NCBI RefSeq assembly: GCF_028554725.1
Contig: NC_071670.1
Location: 33,660,001 to 33,724,000 of the forward strand
Length of the DNA: 64,000 nucleotides
Direction of reading: 5' to 3'
Origin: Zeugodacus cucurbitae
Taxonomy: Eukaryota > Arthropoda > Insecta > Diptera > Tephritidae
Below are positions 11,601 to 22,531 of the stretch, in pieces; within the stretch, counting starts at the first letter, position 1; each line of letters begins with the position of its first letter. The notes under the pieces were generated by a model. The model saw nothing but the letters and a program-made list of their open reading frames with translations. It ran no database searches and was not told the DNA's origin. A program made the translations under genes and the position numbers.

Positions 11601-13084
11601 TCTATCCAAATATAATTATTTATGATTCGACATAATGTATGAAGTTTCGGGATTTTTACTCTCCACTATTTGCCATTTTTCGTATTAATATTTTTTGTCA
11701 ATTTTCCCTCTGCGTACCTCAATCCACTCTGTAGTGAATTTCTTACGTTCCAGTTTTCTCTCAATGGCAGCACCCGCGAAAATTAATGAAAACAAAGCGA
11801 GGCTCGGTGACTGCGCACAAATGTAGGCTACACTTGTCTGCATGCTATTGAAGTGTATTGAAAGGTACGTGAGTCTGTGCTTGAAATTATATACCGCCGT
11901 CACACTGCTGCTGCAGAGCTGTGACGTAGTTTGTGACACTGTAATAGCTTTTTTACTTTGGCTTTGCTGTTTTTTCATAAATGTGTCTGCTTTATTGTTG
12001 TGAATGCAAAAAGGACAACAGACATGAATAGTGCAGCGAAACAGATGCAAGCAATGCAAAAGTTGATAAGATTTCGCCCCAACATGAAAACCATTAACCT
12101 CTTAGAAAATCGTTTTCATTTTTTCTTGCTGTGAGAACATTTGTACGCGAATGAAAACAAATTGTGGATTTCCAGTTAAACATAGAATGAGAAGAAAACA
12201 TTGAAAATTTAAATATAGTACATACATATAGAACTTCTTTCCGTATCGGGGATTAGTTTGGAACAGTGGTAGAAAAAATAGCAATTTTGATGTCAAAAAC
12301 GCACCACGCTTTAGAAGGCTAGTTGTAAAGTAATTGGAATCATCAGGTCCGACCATCTTGTCTGACTGAAGCAAGTATCTGTTTCGATTAATATATCATA
12401 TAAATAATGCTGAATACAAAAATTAACTCCTCATTTACTGAATTTTTTTGCTATTATTTGGTAGGATTGGTAGGGAATCATCTGCAATGAGCTGCTACCC
12501 TACTGCCAAACATTTAATTCTGACATATAAATTGTCAATAGCAGAGGAATGATATTCCACACCACATCGATGATGACTCGCCAGAAGTTGCGGGTGGTTA
12601 GTTGCGAGGTTCTATAGTTATTGCAAATGTATAATCATTGCAGAATCGAAGTAAATATTCGCATATACTGTTAATTCCAATTGCTTAATGAGTTCGAGGT
12701 GTGAGCTCTTGACATTGTTCTTCACACAACCAAACACGGCAGCAGTAAATTAATGGCCAAACAATAATAAACTGTATTACAAAAGAAAGCAGTAGCAGAG
12801 TGCACGAACGCTTGCAATCCTTATTTCGCTTTACGCTTTGCTCTTTCCGCCCAACTACTCGCCATTTGTAACAGGCACTTACATAAGACTTCGAAAAATG
12901 CAATCCAATTTACAATTGCCACACTGCTACTCACTGCTAGGGCTGGAACACAAAAATCTACATTGGTGTGGGTTTGTGCTTGTAGATATGTACATATTTG
13001 TGAGTTGCCACCCTTTTTTACCACACACCAACAGTTTTCTTTCCATGCACATACAAGTTATAATTGAGGGAAATTGTAAAATAC
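11601..13084. other. No gene recognised
   Basis: The first part (to about 11690) is shared 5' flank of the duplicated locus (compare 63880-63950). The rest has several open frames on both strands (for example 11685-12059, 12102-12374 and 12838-13167), but none shows known motifs or paired splice sites. Presumably intron or intergenic DNA. Confidence 0.5.
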
Positions 13085-13945
13085 AAATACACACTATAAA
13101 TACAGTATTTATGCAAAGTTCTGCACCGATATCTTCACTAGTGCTTACTTTATATATTGTAAAGTAAACGATTCAGATTGTCTTCAAAGTTCTGGTATAT
13201 AGGAAGTAGGCGTGGTTGTGAAGCGCTTTGGCCTATTTTCACAACATATCATTGGGGTGTAAGGAAACTATTACAAACCAAGTTTCATTGAAATCGGTCG
13301 AGTAGTTCCTGAGATATGGTTTTTAAACCATAAGTGGGCGACGCCACGCCCATTTTCCATTTTGTAAAAAAATCTGAGTGCAGCTTTCATCTGCTATTTA
13401 TTATGTGGAATTTAGTGTTTCCGACGTTTTTCGTTAGTGAGTTAACCCACTTTTAGTAATTTTTAACCTAACTTTTGTATGGGAGGTGGGCGTGGTTATT
13501 ATCCGATTTCAATTAATTTCATGGTGTGTGGTGGGGTACGTAAGAGAACCGACTGCAGAAAGTTTGGTTTATATAGCTTTATTGGTTTACGAGATATATA
13601 CAAATAACCGATTTGAGGGCGGGACCACGCCCACTTCCCCAAAAAAGTTTCAATCAAATATGCCCCTTCCTAGTGCGATCCTATATTCCAAATTTTATTT
13701 TTATAACTTTATTTATGACTTAGTTATGACACTTTATCGGTTTTTGGTTTTCGCCATTTTGTGGGCGTGGCAATGGTCCGATTTTGTCCATTTTCGAAAG
13801 CAACCTTCTCACGGTCCCAAGGAACATGTGTTCCAAGTTTCAATAAGATATCTAAATTTTTATTCTAGTTATCCGTTGTACGGACAGACGGACAGACAGA
13901 CATTCGGATTTTGACTCGTCTCGTCACCCTGATCATTTTGATATA

Positions 13946-14927
13946 CACTGGTGGCCACATAATTAGGGACAAAATAAAGTTGAGTAAAATACGCGATTCA
14001 GTTCAATGTTTTTAGCACTAAATTTTCGCCTAGAGACCCACTGTAAATTGCAACGGTATATTATAACTGTGCTCAAAAATGTAGCACGTTTTTGAGTGAC
14101 AAATTTAGACACTTTTACTAAAATTCGGCGGTTTGATGAATTTATTGTATTTTGAGTGTGCTTGTGCTTGGTCACATAATTAAGGACACCAATTTTTTTA
14201 AATTGGATTTTTTATTATTTTAACACAAAAACTTGCGGTAAGTTGTATAAATCATTTGTATATTAACTAAATATTCCATATCAAATTAAATAACTGTTAG
14301 ATATGGGTCTAAAAAAGAGTTGTACTCCAGAATTGAGGAAAATGATTATTTACAAGTACGTGAAGGAAAAAATGTCCATTAGAGCCGTAGCGAAGAAACT
14401 TTTATGCTCAAAATCAATGGTTCACAATGCTTTGATTCATTACGGAGGACAGGGAGTAAACTAAGAAAAAAAACGGCCCAGAAAAACTACTTCAAAGTAC
14501 GATCGTGTAGTTTGTAGAGTTTGCAAGGCGAATCCTTTTTTAACTTCCAGGCAAATTCTTGGCACGATAAAGGATCAACTGACCAACGATGTATCAACAC
14601 GAACCATCAGATGTCGTCTTCTTGAATCGCAAGAAAAAAAACCGCACGTATCAAACAAAAACTTCAAGAGTCGTATTAAATTTGCAAAGGAGTATATCGG
14701 AAAACCCTTAGATTTTTGGAAACAAATACTGTTGAGCGATGAATCCAAGTTTAATTTATTTGGTTCAGATGGGAAACAATTTGTTCGTTAAATTTTCAAT
14801 AAATCTATACATTAGAAGATAATAAATATGGTAACTGAAGTTTAAAAAAATATGTCGCTTTTAAATTATAAAATAAACCAATATTTTAAAATAAAACGGA
14901 GTGTCCTTAATTATGTGACCACCAGTG
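13946..14927 (+). mobile_element. Tc1-like DNA transposon, internally deleted
   Basis: The 982-bp element has near-identical 25-bp inverted ends (left CACTGGTGGCCACATAATTA..., right end complementary to CACTGGTGGTCACATAATTA...). It is flanked on each side by TA (13944-13945, 14928-14929), the target duplication of Tc1/mariner elements. A second copy of the terminal motif, TGGTCACATAATTAAGGACA, lies inside the left end at 14169-14188 as a direct repeat, resembling the IR/DR arrangement of some Tc1 families. Removing the element restores the surrounding tephritid repeat. Confidence 0.92.
14303..14791 (+). pseudogene. Tc1-like transposase, truncated
   Basis: Tc1 transposases cut and paste the element by binding its ends through N-terminal helix-turn-helix domains and a DDE catalytic core. 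From ATG at 14303, 162 codons show the HTH region (TPELRKMIIYKYVKEKMS, then IRAVAKKLLCSKSMVHNA), a GRPR-like hook represented by KKRPRKTT, the second HTH (RQILGTIKDQL...TIRCRLLE) and the first catalytic block ILLSDESKFNLFGSDGKQF. TAA at 14462 interrupts the frame. After the GSDGKQFVR block the protein ends, so the second Asp and final acidic residue are absent. Non-functional. Confidence 0.88.
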
Positions 14928-15030
14928 TACATAACCTAGATATAGGGTTTAGTTTTATGACTTACAAACAACCGTTATGTGAACAAAACTATAATACTCT
15001 CTTAGCAACTTTTGTTGCGAGAGTATAAAA

Positions 15031-15447
15031 ATTCCGCAAGGAGACACCACACTTGGAACATCGATATGATTCAGTTTAGGTGTTTGTGTGTGTGTGTTGG
15101 TGCGTGCTATACGAAATCAAGAATCGATTATTTTATTAGTTCTGCAATGTTGGCCACTGGTGGCCACTTTATGCAGCAGTGAGCAGATAATTGCAAAATG
15201 CTTTCCCTTTTGACCTCAACTAACTAAGTGTAGTACGTTTGGGCTGTGAACGTTGGTATTTACATATAGAGGAATACCTATATATCGGCTAATTGTTGTA
15301 AGAAACACAAACTTAACATTACATAGGATATTTGTATAACATATGGGAAAGAATTCTTAACTTTTTATCCACTTTCGCTATGGTAGTTATTCTTTTATAG
15401 ATACATATACATATATAAGAATAACTCAAAGGAATTTTTGCACTTAC
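15031..15447. other. Intron sequence of the minus-strand host gene
   Basis: This lies downstream, on minus, of the donor ATGTAAGTG at 15447. It is AT-rich with a (GT)n run near 15090. No further exon is seen. Confidence 0.5.
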
Positions 15448-15668
15448 ATAATGCGATGATACGCGTCTGACTGGGCCTGCACACATGTCACGGATTGCTC
15501 CGACTCCGTGGAGTCATCACGCAAGGTGGCAACTCCAAGCGGTAATATTGGGATTATAGCAGCTGTAGCAGCTGCTGCTGTTTGTGGAGGGCCCACCACC
15601 ACCGAATGATCTGTGGTTGGCGGCGGTCCAGTTATAGCCTGCGGTGATGGTGTCGTGCTTACACCCTC
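15448..15668 (-). CDS. Host gene exon: Pro/Ala/Thr-rich segment
   Basis: An internal coding exon of 221 nt (73 codons plus 2 nt). The acceptor is TTATTGTAG before GAGGGTGT and the donor is AT|GTAAGT. It reads EGVSTTPSPQAITGPPPTTD, later QTAAAAATAAIIPILPLGV, then LRDDSTESEQSVTCVQAQSD, ending AYHRI plus two bases. The composition suggests a disordered linker. It joins in phase 0 to the preceding exon ending ...ETAEIK at 15985. This is the last exon of the gene that I can find; the next one needs a 1-nt start phase and probably lies left of the window. The function of the protein is not recognised. Confidence 0.72.
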
Positions 15669-15984
15669 CTACAATAAATTCACGCAAAAGAGATAAAAGA
15701 GAAATATTCAAGTAATTTAAATAGGCTCCATGAACATATGAATATAGTGAAAGGCGATGAAAGGAAGGGAAAGTAAAAGGAGCAGGCAATTTTCATCGCT
15801 GTCGAAGCAAATTAAAAAGTAAACTGTGCTGAGGCGTGAAAGAAAAAATAGACATAAAAAGTAAATAAAACCGCAATTGACATTTTAATGAGCTCTCCAC
15901 AGTGGGCACTGGACAGACGGAAATTGCAATCACGTTCAAGCCAAAGCTTGACACACACAAACACATGCCTCGTCGTGCACTTAC

Positions 15985-16346
15985 CTTGATTTCGGCTGTT
16001 TCCGGTACCGAATACCTTTTGCGCTCGTAGTGTAGCTCACGCTCGATGGATCGACTGCGAAACGCCGGCGGACACGAACGACCTGGTGGCGTTTGTATGC
16101 GGGGCGCTGTGGTCGTTCCGCTACTGCTGCTGCCAGCGCCAGTCACGTGCTGTTGTTGCAGTTGCTGTTGTTGTTGTGACTGGCCCGAGTCGTGGGTGGA
16201 CTCTTCTCGCTCGTGCCTGCTTGTGATTGTTGTTGCTGCTGATGTTGTTGTTGTTGCAACTGATATTGTCGCTTATGCTCCTCACGTTTCTGCTGTCGGC
16301 GAATCTCCAAATCGAGCAAACACGCCTCACGTGCTTCTTTATCGCG
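15985..16346 (-). CDS. Host gene exon: charged coiled-coil start then Gln-rich
   Basis: Acceptor GTTTTGCAG, donor AAG|GTAAGT. The exon opens RDKEAREACLLDLEIRRQQK and REEHKRQ, a strongly charged, helix-prone segment that follows directly in phase from the 16582 exon (NYK|RDK). A poly-Gln/His stretch follows (QLQQQQHQQQQQSQ). Coding continues in another frame as HEREESTHDSGQSQQQQQ, then TTAPRIQTPPGRSCPPAFRS and RSIERELHYERKRYSVPE. The exon is 362 nt, one short of a multiple of three, while both ends require phase 0. The sequence therefore contains a 1-nt deletion (or 2-nt gain) near 16215-16230. This may be an assembly error in the CAA/CAG tract or a real lesion. Confidence 0.75.
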
Positions 16347-16581
16347 CTGCAAAACACACGCAGGAAAGAAGAGATTGGGTACATTTAGAATATATTGCTT
16401 GGTAAGAGAGGGAGTAGGTGTGTGTTGTTTTAATAAATCATTCATTAGAAACTTGAAATTACCTTTTTTTCGCACTCTTTCTATCATCTATGATTTTTGT
16501 CTTACTTTTGAATGTGTATATATATGTATATGAGTGTATGTATGTATGTATATGCATATCTTTTTATATGGTTTTTTTCAC

Positions 16582-16679
16582 CTTGTAATTGATGGCGTCC
16601 TGCTCCTCTTTCTTCGCTTCGCGTTCGCTGCGCTGTCGGTCGCGTTGCTTCTCCTCGTCCGTTTGCGATGTTTTGCTGT
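16582..16679 (-). CDS. Host gene exon: Lys/Glu/Arg-rich helix
   Basis: A 98-nt exon with acceptor GAATTGCAG and donor AAG|GTGAAA. It reads SKTSQTDEEKQRDRQRSE and REAKKEEQDAINYK: 32 codons preceded by two bases (AC) that complete a codon begun in the previous exon. The acceptor phase (1) matches the 26078-26161 exon, and the donor phase (0) matches the next exon. The highly charged composition suggests a coiled coil continuing into RDKEAREACLLDLEI. Such stretches occur in cytoskeletal and scaffold proteins, but no specific family is assigned. Confidence 0.78.
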
Positions 16680-18067
16680 CTGCAATTCAGTTACAATCAA
16701 GTTTGTATCGATCAAATTTAACTAAACGAACTTTCAGATTGCATTTCTTTTTGCTTGTCGCAAGCATCATTCACGTAATGGAAACGTAAAACGTAATGCT
16801 AAATAATAAACAGTTTATTTATGTTTAATTTTAATTCAAAATTTTATTTATTTAGTCAAGTTTAATATAACATACAGGCTAATATTGAAATATATAGAGA
16901 TTATTAATCTTTAATTGAAAATAAAAACAGTAAATTATATATTGATGCATATTTAGGCTAGTTGGCGCATAATTTACATTTATACATATATATTATCGAT
17001 CCGTCAGGTTAAAAGGTTGTTGTAGCTTTCGCCTATCTAAATATAAATACTATGTGAGGCACCCACAAACTTAAGATGACATTAGTAACCCTTTAACTGC
17101 TAGAAGTCTAGTATTTTTTCGATTCACGAGCATTTAGCATAAGACTGGAAGACATCCATGAACGATCCTAGGATATGTCAATCTCTAGACAAACGCACAC
17201 TCTAAGTATTTTATTACTTCTTATGCTACTCGTATGTGTCATCCATAGCATTGTTATTTTAGAATCGATAAGTGCCTACTTCATGAGCCTTTGTGTACTT
17301 TATATAATTATTCTATAATTGTTCATGGGGTACTTGTACACTTGATGTTTTTCGACTGCTATGCAAGCGGAAACTCTACTTTGAAATTGATTTCTACTAC
17401 AGTATTTTCCAAACTATGATATTAATTTAGACTATTAACCAATAATCTATGAAGATATGGTCAATATACCTCCAATATATTCAAAGGTGACATTGGACTA
17501 GTCCTGAGATATGGTTTATGACCCGAAAGTTTTCTTGTATCATCTTCACTATCAAAACAATTGCTTCTTGCATTTTTAATTACTGAATTAACGCACTTTC
17601 CATTGATTAGGAAATTAAATAAAATGTCAACAGTTGGTCATTCATAAATTATGCCCAAACAAATCAACACACACACAGCCGCCCATTCATTTCCTTTTAC
17701 CCCAGAGACGTTGCAATTAATTGCATTTGGTTTTGCCTCTATGTGGGAGAACAAGCGATAAAAGCCTTTTCGATTCATACACATGGTTTGATGTATAATA
17801 TATTTCTATTCACATACGCACTAGTGTACTTCTGACCTGTATATATTCCCCAATGTTTTGTGAGCATGACAGCAGTTGCAACCTACGCAAGCTCGGACTT
17901 TCGTTCACTTAATAATAATATCATTATTAATGGAAAATCATTAAAACTTCAAATTATCATTCAAATTATAGCATAAATTTATAAAAAATTAAAAAAACAT
18001 TATGTTCAACTAGCTGCGAGAATTTATATCGCTCGTAAAAATAATACATTTATCAATACTTAATTAA
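16680..18067. other. Intron of the minus-strand host gene
   Basis: AT-rich sequence with no exon or mobile element that I recognise. It precedes the repeat at 18068. Confidence 0.5.
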
Positions 18068-18710
18068 ACAAGTAAGGAAAGGCTAAGTTCGGGTGCAACC
18101 GAACATTTTATACTCTCGCAATTTATTGAAGAAATTTAACCAATACATATGGGGCATTCTCTGGAAAAAAAGCCACTTGAAAAAAAAGTTCTTTATTTTC
18201 TTTGGCAATGATATATCTTATAGTACATGTAAAACCTAAAATAAAACATGGTTTTAGGTCTGTGTAACGCTGGGTTGCCATATTATAAGGGGCCAAAGTT
18301 TTTTGTAAACAAATTTTCGAACCGCCATAACTTTAAAACTAATGAACACATTTTAAAACACCATGTGACTTTTTTGTACAGAATTTCGCAAACTTTGAAA
18401 CTGTATATCGTAAAAATTTTTAAAATTAATATTTCATAGCAAAAAATAAAAATTTTTTTTTTTTTTGGAATTTTTAACCCTTTATGCCCCCTTCGATTTT
18501 TTTCGAAAATATCTTAAAATGTTCCTTATTTCATCACCTTTTTACCCTCCAAAGGGAATTTTGGGACAGCAATATTTGTATGAGCTACAAATAAAAAAAC
18601 AACTCAGAACATGATGAAAAATCATTGATTTATGCACTATTATTATCAGAATTTAGCGTATATAATATATAATGTTCGGTTACACCTGAACTTAGCCCTT
18701 CCTTGCTTGT
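18068..18710. repeat. Tephritid repeat variant with inverted ends and a different interior
   Basis: The 643-bp block starts ACAAGTAAGGAAAGGCTAAG with the hairpin GTTCGG-GTGCAA-CCGAAC and ATTTTATA. It ends with the inverted counterpart: TATATAATGTTCGG...GAACTTAGCCCTTCCTTGCTTGT. The two ends form an imperfect inverted repeat of about 45 bp. The interior (18130-18660) does not match the 1.2-kb copies. It includes a T-rich tract at 18450 and 'ccgccataactttaaaact'. A clear target duplication was not found. Confidence 0.8.
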
Positions 18711-18927
18711 AAATTTGGATGACAATACGGAATACACTCAAAATGGTTTGGAGAAATTTAATGTAGCAATTGGACAAACAAGAGCGTAGCTGATATTGAA
18801 ATAGGATATGCAGAGTTCGATCGACTATATTTTGACTATTTAAACCTGATTTTTAATTATTTTGTATTGTTATTTAAACAAATTTATAATATCTACTTTG
18901 AGCCTCCCAGGCTTCTCATACTGCCGA

Positions 18928-18981
18928 CTAATTACAATCATATAAATTGCGTTGTTGCTTATGTCCCGATTGTTGTTTTTG
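18928..18981 (-). pseudogene. Possible distal half of split alternative exon
   Basis: Immediately after the repeat (read on minus), the frame QKQQSGHKQQRNLYDCN-stop continues the Gln-rich frame that ends at the other side of the repeat (20152). A potential donor T|GTAATT after NLYD would give phase 1, matching the acceptor of the 16679 exon. The donor is weak, so this is tentative. Confidence 0.35.
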
Positions 18982-18984
18982 ATA

Positions 18985-20155
18985 TTTTTATACTCTCGAA
19001 GCAAAGTTGCTAAGAGAGTATTATAGATTTGTTCTCATAACGGTTGTTTGTAAAAGAGTGGAGTTCAAATCCGGATGTCTGTCTGTCCGTCCGTCCGTCT
19101 GTCCGTCTGTCCGTGCATGCTGTAACTTGAGTAAAAATTAAGATATCTTGATGAAACTTGGCACACTTATTTCTTGGCTCCATAGGAAGGTTGCTTTCGA
19201 AGAAAAATCGTTGCAAAATCGGAATACTGCCACGCCCACAAAATGGTGAAAACCGAAAACACATAAAGTGCCATAACTAAGCCATAAATAAAGCTATGGA
19301 AATAAAATTTGGTACACAGGATCGCACTATGAAGGGGCATATTTGGATGTAATATTTTTGTAGAAATGGGCGTTGCCCCGCCCTCTACTAAGTTTTTTTC
19401 TACATATTTCGTAAACCACTTAAGCTATATCAACCAAACTTTCTAGAATCGTTTCTTTTAACTACTACCTTATACAGTCCAAATAGGAGGCAATCGGGTG
19501 ATAATCACGCCCACCTCCCATACAAAGGTTACGTTGAAAATTACTAAAAGTGGGTTATCTCACTAACGAAAAACGTCAGAAACACTAAATTTCACATAAG
19601 AAATGGCAGATGGAACCTTCACTCAGATTTTTTTTTACAAAATGAAAATGGGCGTGGCGCCGCCCACTTGGGGGCAAAAACCATATCTCCCAAACTACTC
19701 GACCTATATCAATGAAACTTGGTTTTTAATATTTTCCTTACATCCTAATGATATATAGTGAAAATAGGCCAAATCGGTTCACAACCATGCGTACCTCTTA
19801 TATACCAGAACTTTGATGCCGATCTGAATCGTTTACATTACAATATATAAAGTAAGCAGTAGTGAAGATATCGATGCAGAACTTTGCACAAATACTACGT
19901 TTGTAGTGTGACAGCCCCATTCTAAAAAACGCCGAAATCGGACCATTGGTTCCCAAAGTCCCATATATTGAACATGAGGACATCGGTGCTTCTAACCTAA
20001 TAATATGGTTTCCAACTTTCAATGAACTTTACACAATATATATGAAGAATAAGTGGGTCAAATTGTGTATTATATAATATTAATTAAGTTAAATAAATAA
20101 ATTGCGAGAGCATAAAATGTTCGCTGACACCCGAACTTAGCCCTTCCTTACTTGT
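18985..20155 (-). repeat. Tephritid hairpin-ended repeat, full copy
   Basis: On minus the copy begins ACAAGTAAGGAAGGGCTAAG with the GTTCGGGTGTCAGCGAAC hairpin and ends in TACTCTCTTAGCAACTTTGC...TTCGAGAGTATAAAAA. It carries the CCACGCCCA blocks and the GACGGACAGACGG tract at 19080-19115 seen in the copy at 37136. It is about 1.17 kb and appears complete. It sits inside what looks like one Gln-rich coding exon (see 20152-20262). Confidence 0.9.
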
Positions 20156-20262
20156 TGTTGATGCTGTTTTTGTTGGCTTGGTGGTGAGTGCGGCGCGCCT
20201 GATGGAAATTTACGTTGAGACACATTCATCAAATATTTGGAAACGTTCGGTGGTGGCACCAT
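20152..20262 (-). CDS. Candidate alternative first exon, interrupted by repeat
   Basis: From ATG at 20262 the frame reads MVPPPNVSKYLMNVSQRKFP, then SGAPHSPPSQQKQHQQQ, and runs into the repeat at about 20155. Upstream (20500-20900) the DNA is unusually GC/CpG-rich for this window, as expected of a promoter and leader. The exon lies in the 9.4-kb intron between 26078 and 16679, on the same strand. The repeat's own first bases give CAA|GTAAGG, a good 5' splice site, but the resulting phase 0 does not fit the next exon (phase 1). The original exon probably continued as the segment at 18928-18981. Whether any transcript uses it is unknown. Confidence 0.45.
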
Positions 20263-21927
20263 GTTGCACAAAAAACTTTTCTTAGCTCTTTAAAGAATAC
20301 TCGCATGCATAAACACAAACAATTGTTCACATGGTCGCTTTAAGCTTTTAAAATATTCACACGTTTAAGAACACTAATAATTTGTTTATAGTTTTACAAA
20401 CGTTTTGCATGCCACACTCTCAAACACGCACTTCAAATATTTATTTTTATTCTTGTCGTTTTGTTAATATTCAACAGTTATTCTTATTATACGCCAGTAC
20501 AAAAAGCAATAAACTTCGCCGGCAGCAGGCTGCACGCAACCTTTATGCGGCAGGAAATCAAATCGAGTGACCGGCCACGTTGACCGTCTTCCATTCTCAT
20601 ATTCCTCTGTCTGCAATAACTGTAATTATAAATACCGTTACATGCAATTGCAACTATAATGAGTCGTTTGTGCTGTGCGCCAGCACGCTCCGACTATTGT
20701 CGTACCCCCCTTGTCTTAGCGCACAGCTGTCTTGTTCGCGTAGCGCGTGCTTTGCAACCTCACTGCCACGACTCAACAACAGCAACGAAATAAGGCGACT
20801 AAAGCACGCCACGGCGACGCGTATTTGCCGCTGTCAGTTAAATAGTGGGGCAACACTCGGACACATACTGGCATTGTGACCCACTAAGTGTCGCTACTTA
20901 TGGGCTGCCGTTAAGCGAAACATTCGAGCCACCACATTCGAAAGTCGTGACTCTTTTTCGCTAGATTAGCGCTAGCAAATGTGCCGGCATTCCCCATTAC
21001 TGTGTGTGGTAGCCGTGGTATTGTGTCTGTTTGATTAGCTATATGTAGTCTTTTAACGCTATATTTATCAACCGTTAGATATTTGTGTGAGTGTATAAAC
21101 GATTGCATCAAGCACAGTGACCAATTTCAATGATTTGAATGATTTGAAGCAAATGTATTAATTCTGATATTCATATTAGAATCGTTATTATTTTGCTTAG
21201 GTCGTTTTGCGTCGGGATTTGTATTATCGCAGGCGTTTTTCAAGATGAATTTTATAAAAACTAAGCTTTTTAGATAGAATTTTTAAGATTTGCTGCGTAT
21301 CTGTGCTTGAACTATACAAAGAAACAACATTTTTCTGAGTACAGATACATGAGTGGTGTCTTTTAAAAGTATAAGTGATGGTAAATATGTATGTAAAATC
21401 AACTTCCACTTGACATTTAGCTCATTCTCTGAATCAAAGAATCAAAATTAATTATCTCAATTTCTGTGTCTGTTGATATTTCTGAAGCTATAAGCCAAGC
21501 TAATTTCTTCAGTCAGTCATCGAGAATGGCGTTTCCTCCTCATATACTTTAAAAGATCACGTGCCCCACTCTATTGATTATATGGTAGCAAAACTTAAAC
21601 TCAACACATATAAATATAAACTAATTAGTGCAAAAACAATTGCTTTGTAATACCATTACCATAGTCATAATAGGAAATGCAATAATCAGGTTAGACCTTT
21701 GGCAGCAGTTGACAAAATGGTTTGGCGCCGCTTGTTGGCGGCAAAACTAAAGAATTCACCTACCAGAATGATACTAAGAAAGGCAAGTTACCACACTATG
21801 AACAATTTATTACGCCTAATACATAACTGAGCTAAGTAAGATTGAAACTTAGCGCAAGAAATTTGTACGAATAAAAGCACAAAATATATGTTGCGTATAC
21901 GCCCTGGCAGACCATATGCACATGTGT
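20263..21927. promoter_or_regulatory. Possible alternative promoter/leader, then plain intron
   Basis: Between about 20500 and 20900 there are many CpGs and balanced base composition, unlike the flanks (for example GCCGGCAGCAGGC, CGCGTAGCGCG and GGCGACGCG). This would suit the promoter and 5' leader of the ATG exon at 20262 on minus. No clear TATA or initiator was pinned down. From 20950 to 21927 I see nothing recognisable. Confidence 0.3.
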
Positions 21928-21935
21928 GTTTGTAT

Positions 21936-22523
21936 TAGTGATGAGCGATATTGCTTTTTTTGAATCACTGTGATTTCAGTGATTGCTACTTTTAAATCAC
22001 TGTGATTTTTTATTGCTATTGCGATCACAATAAAAAAAAAACGAATTTATGAGAATTTGTACTCCATTTTTTTTTTAATTTTTTACATATACATTTTCAT
22101 TAATTTTAAAAATATCCAAAATTTACCTGCTTTTGTAATCACTATCACTAATTAATAAATTTTGGGTACATTTAACTGCTTTTATAATCACCGTATCCAA
22201 AATTATCGAAATCACAACTAAAATTTCTACTGATCACTGGACAGTGATTGCTATTTTCGAACTGATATTGGTACTGAACAGTGATTGCTACTTTCGAACT
22301 GATATTGTTACAGTGATCGAATTAGAATTACTGAACTCGTATATGTACTGTGATCGAACAAAAGCACTGAACTTCTCTATAGCTAATGTGATCGAACTCA
22401 AATTACTTAACTGCAATATCGATTTTAAATCACTGATATTTACAAAAATTGATCGCTATTGCTATACGGGATTTTTCAATCACAGTGAAAAAATCACCGG
22501 TAGAGAAATATCGCTCATCACTA
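21936..22523. mobile_element. Non-autonomous hAT element
   Basis: The 588-bp element has perfect 16-bp inverted ends, TAGTGATGAGCGATAT and ATATCGCTCATCACTA. It is flanked by a perfect 8-bp duplication GTTTGTAT (21928-21935 and 22524-22531). The 8-bp duplication and TAGTGATG-type end are characteristic of hAT transposons. There is no transposase. The interior is made of many copies of CACTGTGATT/AATCACAGTG and 'cgaactgatattg..acagtgat' motifs in both orientations, possible subterminal transposase-binding sites. Confidence 0.93.
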
Positions 22524-22531
22524 GTTTGTAT

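Larger units (their letters stand above)
13085..15030 (+). repeat. Tephritid hairpin-ended repeat, 5'-truncated, with nested Tc1
   Basis: Beginning near 'cagtatttatgcaaagttctgcac', it is collinear with 37345-38308: the same GTAGGCGTGG and CCACGCCCA blocks, a short GACGGACAGACAGACA tract at 13882, and the terminal 'aataCTCTCttaGCAACttttGTTGCGAGAGtat' hairpin at 14993-15027. The first ~210 bp of the full-length repeat are missing. A Tc1-like element is inserted at 13946-14927, so the repeat is older than that insertion. Confidence 0.88.

Noticed and set aside
13963..14175. 70-codon minus-strand frame
   Set aside because: It covers the Tc1-like inverted end and leader; coding evidence is on plus.
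15448..16679. Assignment of the host gene to a CAMSAP/Patronin-type microtubule protein
   Set aside because: The charged coiled-coil plus Gln-rich composition suggested it, but no calponin-homology or CKK domain is visible and I cannot match the sequence, so no symbol is given.
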